From: CAWAND01 sp963807065 | GTDB lineage: Bacteria > Chloroflexota > Anaerolineae > Anaerolineales > E44-bin32 | Assembly: GCA_963807065.1 (NCBI GenBank) | Contig: CAWDZQ010000001.1 | Location: 310,001-374,000, forward strand | Direction: 5' to 3' | Length of the DNA stretch: 64,000 nucleotides | Part shown: piece after piece, positions 60,928-64,000 of the stretch | Layout: each line of letters opens with the position of its first letter | Numbering within the stretch: position 1 is the first letter of the stretch | The notes under the pieces: generated by a model | Databases searched by the model: none | What the model saw: only the letters and a program-made list of their open reading frames with translations | Told to the model about the DNA's origin: nothing | Made by a program: the position numbers and the translations under genes

Positions 60928-61602
60928 CTACGAGGCAGCTGGATGAAGATCCAGCTGTTTGACGAAAACATGGCTGGCCGTCGTCTGACCGACGACCACC
61001 GGGTTGCCGCTTACATTCAACGTGAGTAGACCATCGAGCGGCTCGACCGCCTGCACGGCGATTCGGACCCCCGGGGTGAGCCCAAGCTCTTCCAAACGAG
61101 CTAGCAGTTCGGGGTCTCTGTCGTAGACCTCGACCACATCCGCTTCGGCGCCGGCAGCCAGGTTGGCAAGCCGCACTCGCCCACCGTCGGGGATGGCGCC
61201 GTCCACGCTCGGGATCGGCGACCCATGCGGGTCCGAGGTTGGGTAGCCCAAGCTCTCGTCTATGCGGGCTTCCAGGTAATCCGACAGGACATGCTCAAGT
61301 TTCTCGGCTTCATTGTGCAGCCGATCCCAGGGGATATTGAGGGCGCGGGCAAGATAGGTCTCGAGCAAGCGGTGGTGGCGGATCACTTCAAGAGCGATCT
61401 TCCGGCCATCATCCGTCAGGGTCACACCCTGGTACGGCTCGTAGGCTACCCACCCGTGATGCGCGAGCTTCTTGAGCATCCCCGTGACGGTGGCCGGCGA
61501 AAACCCAAACCGATCGGCCAGCATGGAGGTCGTGACCTGCTGATGATCAAGCTCCAGGTTGTAGATTTCTTTGAGGTAGTTCTGGTCGGCTTCCGTGATC
61601 AT
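60928..61602 (-). CDS. DtxR/MntR-family metal-dependent repressor
   Basis: 224 residues: winged helix (TTSMLADRFGFSPATVTGMLKKLAHHGW), dimerisation/metal-binding domain with LLETYLARAL and HNEAEKLEHVLSD, and a C-terminal SH3/FeoA-like domain (about 145-220). In the DtxR family, Mn2+ or Fe2+ turns on DNA binding. It should repress its own operon with mntH when metal is plentiful. The three-domain size is like DtxR/IdeR rather than the shorter MntR. Confidence 0.92.
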   Translation of the reverse strand: MITEADQNYLKEIYNLELDHQQVTTSMLADRFGFSPATVTGMLKKLAHHGWVAYEPYQGVTLTDDGRKIALEVIRHHRLLETYLARALNIPWDRLHNEAEKLEHVLSDYLEARIDESLGYPTSDPHGSPIPSVDGAIPDGGRVRLANLAAGAEADVVEVYDRDPELLARLEELGLTPGVRIAVQAVEPLDGLLTLNVSGNPVVVGQTTASHVFVKQLDLHPAAS

Positions 61603-61620
61603 CGTTCCCTAAACCCTGAT

Positions 61621-61634
61621 TTAGGCGCGCCTAA
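61621..61634 (-). promoter_or_regulatory. DtxR/MntR-type operator
   Basis: TTAGGCGCGCCTAA, a 14-base perfect palindrome that matches the TTAGG ... CCTAA arms of IdeR/DtxR boxes. It lies directly after the predicted transcription start and 19 bases before the repressor ATG. Confidence 0.8.
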
Positions 61635-61643
61635 TATCGGGCC

Positions 61644-61672
61644 ATTGTCTCCGAATTCGGAGGATCTGTCAA
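61644..61672 (-). promoter_or_regulatory. Promoter of the dtxR-mntH operon, with a spacer palindrome
   Basis: Minus strand TTGACA (61667-61672), 17-base spacer, GACAAT (61644-61649). The spacer holds a 14-base perfect palindrome CTCCGAATTCGGAG (61649-61662), a possible second operator for another regulator. Confidence 0.7.
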
Positions 61673-61847
61673 GGGGCCGGCTAGCCAAGCGATTGATCAT
61701 CGGGGTTCGGCGAAAAGGGGCAGCTCCAGGCTCTACCCTGGATGCGCCAGATGAGGCGGTTGCCGAGTTTCCGCCAAGGGCTCATTGGTGGGGGCTGGAC
61801 GCGCCGCCGGTCCGTCGCGCGCCGAGCTGGTCTTCTCCCGTGCTCTC

Positions 61848-62636
61848 CTACTTGGGTGCCGTGGGAACTCCAAGGAGGTACGGAACAACGCTCGTCCCAG
61901 ACGCCAGTTCGCCGGTCTCCCAGGTGAAATGCGCCTCGGGATCGGCCTTGGACGCCAACAACCGCATCTCGTCCTCAGTGTAGGTTCTCAGGACGGAGAC
62001 GACGCCGTCCCAGCCGACCAGCAGCGGCACGATCGGGATGAGGTAGGTGAACAAGATCCGGCTCAGGCGAAAGGGCCGGATGGCCGGCGTCATCAGGAGC
62101 ACCGCCAAGGGAGAGATGGCGAACTGAAGCAGGTGGCCCAGATCACGGCGCTGCCCCTCGAAGATCACCACCGCTTGCCCACCGGCGACGCCGTCTTCAA
62201 GTATCTTTTGGGCGTCGTCCGGCGGGAAATGATGGAAGGCGAGGAACATCGTCCGCAATCCCGGCAGGTCACCGGGCACTTTACGTGCGTCGACCGATCT
62301 AGCTTCGGCAGCCAAAATACCCGGGAGTTTGGCCACGACAGCATTCAGGGCGGCCGCGTTCGGATAGGCGTCAGTCAGCCTGACCTGAAGTCCGGGAACC
62401 TGCGACTCGAGGACGGGGGCCAGGCTCAGCCAAACCCGGCCCCCACCCGAGCCCAGGTCGACAATTCGGTGTTCGCCGGAGCCCGCCAAACCCGCAGCGA
62501 TCACGTCCGCCGCCGGTGCGAACAGCCGAAGCATCTCCACGGCCGCTCCCAGATAATCGGTCATAAGATCCCGAACCAGGGCCGGGAACCAGCTGGCGTC
62601 TTCGAACTCGAAGGCCTGGAAACGTTTCATCGGCAT
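61848..62636 (-). CDS. Class I SAM-dependent methyltransferase with membrane-like insert
   Basis: 262 residues. IVDLGSGGGRVWLSLAPVL is motif I; MFLAFHHFPPDDA is the motif IV region. Between about residues 170 and 210 there is a hydrophobic stretch (LLQFAISPLAVLLM, ILFTYLIPIVPLLVG) that could lie at the membrane. Substrate unknown. ATG 62636 or 62630 is used with GGGGG upstream. It follows the Nudix gene closely. Confidence 0.8.
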   Translation of the reverse strand: MPMKRFQAFEFEDASWFPALVRDLMTDYLGAAVEMLRLFAPAADVIAAGLAGSGEHRIVDLGSGGGRVWLSLAPVLESQVPGLQVRLTDAYPNAAALNAVVAKLPGILAAEARSVDARKVPGDLPGLRTMFLAFHHFPPDDAQKILEDGVAGGQAVVIFEGQRRDLGHLLQFAISPLAVLLMTPAIRPFRLSRILFTYLIPIVPLLVGWDGVVSVLRTYTEDEMRLLASKADPEAHFTWETGELASGTSVVPYLLGVPTAPK

Positions 62637-62680
62637 ATGCCCCCGCTCAGGCGAATCTCGGTCAATCGTCCCGGATAAAG

Positions 62681-63178
62681 TCAACTTTCGGGTGGCAACA
62701 CGTCTGAAGTCACGCCGAGATGGATGACCTGGGGGAAGCCCATACGAAGGTCCTCCCAGAATCCGCCCACCAGATGCTCAGGATAGACATCCAGCCCTGC
62801 CAGATCTCCCCTCGGCACCCAGACCACATCTCGAATGTAGTCTTCGTCGGGGCCGCTGCCGGCGACGTTATCCAGGGTGATCACACCCTGATACGATCCA
62901 CACAGGAAGTAGATCTCGATGTGGCGCACACCGGCGGCCACCTCGGCAAACTCTCTCAGGTAGACCAGTTTGCCGAGCTCGACCTGCAGACCGGTCTCCT
63001 CAAACACCTCCCGTTCTGCGCAAGCCAGGATCGATCCGTCTTCGGGCTCCAAACCACCGCCGGGCGGGATCCACCAGGTGGCGCCGCTGCGCGGATCGAC
63101 ATGCTTCACAAGCAGCAGGCTGTCATCTTTAACGATGATGACGGCCGCTCGCACGCGATGATGCAAAACGCCCTCCAC
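62681..63178 (-). CDS. Nudix hydrolase
   Basis: 165 residues. The Nudix box is complete: GGGLEPEDG ... REVFEETGLQV, with the REVFEE metal-binding residues. It hydrolyses a nucleoside diphosphate derivative; substrate not predictable. Palindrome copy 8 is about 190 bases upstream. Confidence 0.9.
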   Translation of the reverse strand: MEGVLHHRVRAAVIIVKDDSLLLVKHVDPRSGATWWIPPGGGLEPEDGSILACAEREVFEETGLQVELGKLVYLREFAEVAAGVRHIEIYFLCGSYQGVITLDNVAGSGPDEDYIRDVVWVPRGDLAGLDVYPEHLVGGFWEDLRMGFPQVIHLGVTSDVLPPES

Positions 63179-63618
63179 TATCTCGGTCCTAGAAAACGGG
63201 CAACATCAGGTGTGGGCCAACCCAAGCTGGAGGCCATGCTCCTCGGATCAAACAAAGCACCAGGATGGGCATGCCATGGCTCGAATCAAACGCCGCTATG
63301 ATACACGTTTCTGTTCATCTTCGGAATGAGGGGCGGTGCCGTACGGGGGAGGGCCGCACAAGCAAGTCGCTTGTGAGGGATTTCACAAAATGGGGCCACG
63401 GTAAACCGGCCATATCCGGCTTGAAGGCCACGCGGGCAGGGAGCCTGGAGCGGGCGGTTTCCCAATAGTCCCGCTTGGACGACCTGGCCCGCCAAGGGTC
63501 GACCCATCTGACAAGCCAGGTTCTGAGACTCCGGAAGCTCGAACATGGCCAACCTCCCCGGGAAGTTCTCCCCCGAAGGCTCCGAGGGCCGGGCCACCCG
63601 GCGAGCTTGCTCGGTACG
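63179..63618. other. Gene-free stretch with one palindrome
   Basis: No convincing gene on either strand; open frames here lack homology-like composition and start sites. It contains palindrome copy 8. Confidence 0.55.
63371..63388. promoter_or_regulatory. Rex/CRP-like palindrome, copy 8
   Basis: TTGTGA-gggatt-TCACAA, in the gap between the Nudix gene and the CPBP protease gene. Confidence 0.65.
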
Positions 63619-64000
63619 TCAGGCGCCGAGGTCGGCCACCAAGGTCGGTATCATGCCCAGCGTATTCAGCGTGATGTGTGTGCTCATGCTGATGTAAATG
63701 TTGCGCTTCTTTGCCGCCAGGTAGACGATGGGCAAGAGCGCCAAGATGCGCGTGAGATTACCCCAGGGTGAAAAGAAGTGGTAGAGGGAGAACAAGACTA
63801 CGTTCCAAATGACGGCCCAGGCCGTGCCCAACCGCGAGATCCGCGGGAGGAGATAGCCACGGAAGTACAGCTCTTCCACCGCCGGGCCAACAAACCCATT
63901 GAGAACAAAAAACGCAGCCAGAGTCAGGATGAGTTTGCCACGGGCAATGCCTTCAAACTGACTCATCCCGGCCGTGGGCAGCGACCAGGCTGGCATCCAG
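63619..64000 (-). CDS. CPBP-family intramembrane protease, cut by the right edge
   Basis: Only the C-terminal part (at least 127 residues) is in the window; the frame stays open to the last base. EELYFRGYLLPRI carries the Glu-Glu and Arg of motif 1, and FSLYHFFSP the His of motif 2, followed by STHITLNTLGM (motif 3 His and Asn). The family (CAAX-type, ABI) are membrane metal-dependent proteases with various roles. Confidence 0.88.
   Translation of the reverse strand, partial: WMPAWSLPTAGMSQFEGIARGKLILTLAAFFVLNGFVGPAVEELYFRGYLLPRISRLGTAWAVIWNVVLFSLYHFFSPWGNLTRILALLPIVYLAAKKRNIYISMSTHITLNTLGMIPTLVADLGA

Noticed and set aside
63286..63597. Minus-strand open frame of 103 codons
   Set aside because: No Shine-Dalgarno, atypical composition, and it covers palindrome copy 8; treated as non-coding.

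Overview
The window looks like a chromosomal piece of an uncultured Chloroflexota bacterium (Anaerolineae-like), most likely a metagenome contig. The reasons are moderately high GC, many small conserved Chloroflexota-type proteins (DUF2905 beside ruvB, PTPS-related membrane protein, DUF5946, SH3/T-P-rich surface proteins), a secretin-less type IV pilus locus that fits a single-membrane envelope, and a T-box controlled valS. This is inference; no rRNA, tRNA, CRISPR array or insertion sequence was seen.

Layout. 1-6.5 kb: zinc-ribbon protein (cut by the left edge), a class A beta-lactamase-like serine hydrolase, and valS with a full promoter and T-box leader. 6.5-11 kb: a DUF4332 gene broken by an in-frame amber codon, an MscS channel, an SDR oxidoreductase, then tal (frameshifted) and gnd of the pentose phosphate pathway. 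11-15.1 kb: a MarR-regulated MacAB-like exporter operon. 15.2-20.4 kb: a cold-shock gene with a long leader, ruvB-DUF2905-queA, a structured leader RNA with a 17-codon ORF in front of a HypE/AIR-synthase-like gene, and pfkA. 20.6-32 kb: a complete monoderm-type type IV pilus operon (response regulator, pilB, pilC, three minor prepilins, pilN, pilO, pilM, pilD, pilT, pilA). One minor prepilin carries a kelch propeller. 32-38.4 kb: a compact exosortase (XrtG-like) system of response regulator, PTPS-related membrane protein, GT2 glycosyltransferase, exosortase and its frameshifted sorting-signal substrate. 38.6-64 kb: mostly single housekeeping or accessory genes on the minus strand (lipoprotein, squalene/phytoene synthase, msrA, GNATs, methyltransferases, VOC proteins, nitroreductase, a nucleotidyltransferase-membrane fusion), a DtxR-mntH manganese operon with its operator, a Nudix protein and a CPBP protease cut by the right edge.

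Two things stand out beyond the gene list. First, eight near-perfect copies of the palindrome TTGTGA-N6-TCACAA (Rex or CRP/FNR type) are scattered over the window, in promoter regions, between convergent genes and once inside a prepilin gene. Second, at least six genes (tal, pilB, DUF4332, the exosortase substrate, a small pore-like membrane protein and a TPR protein) are broken by a single base change while their neighbours are intact. This points to assembly error or strain-level decay and should be settled before any is called lost.
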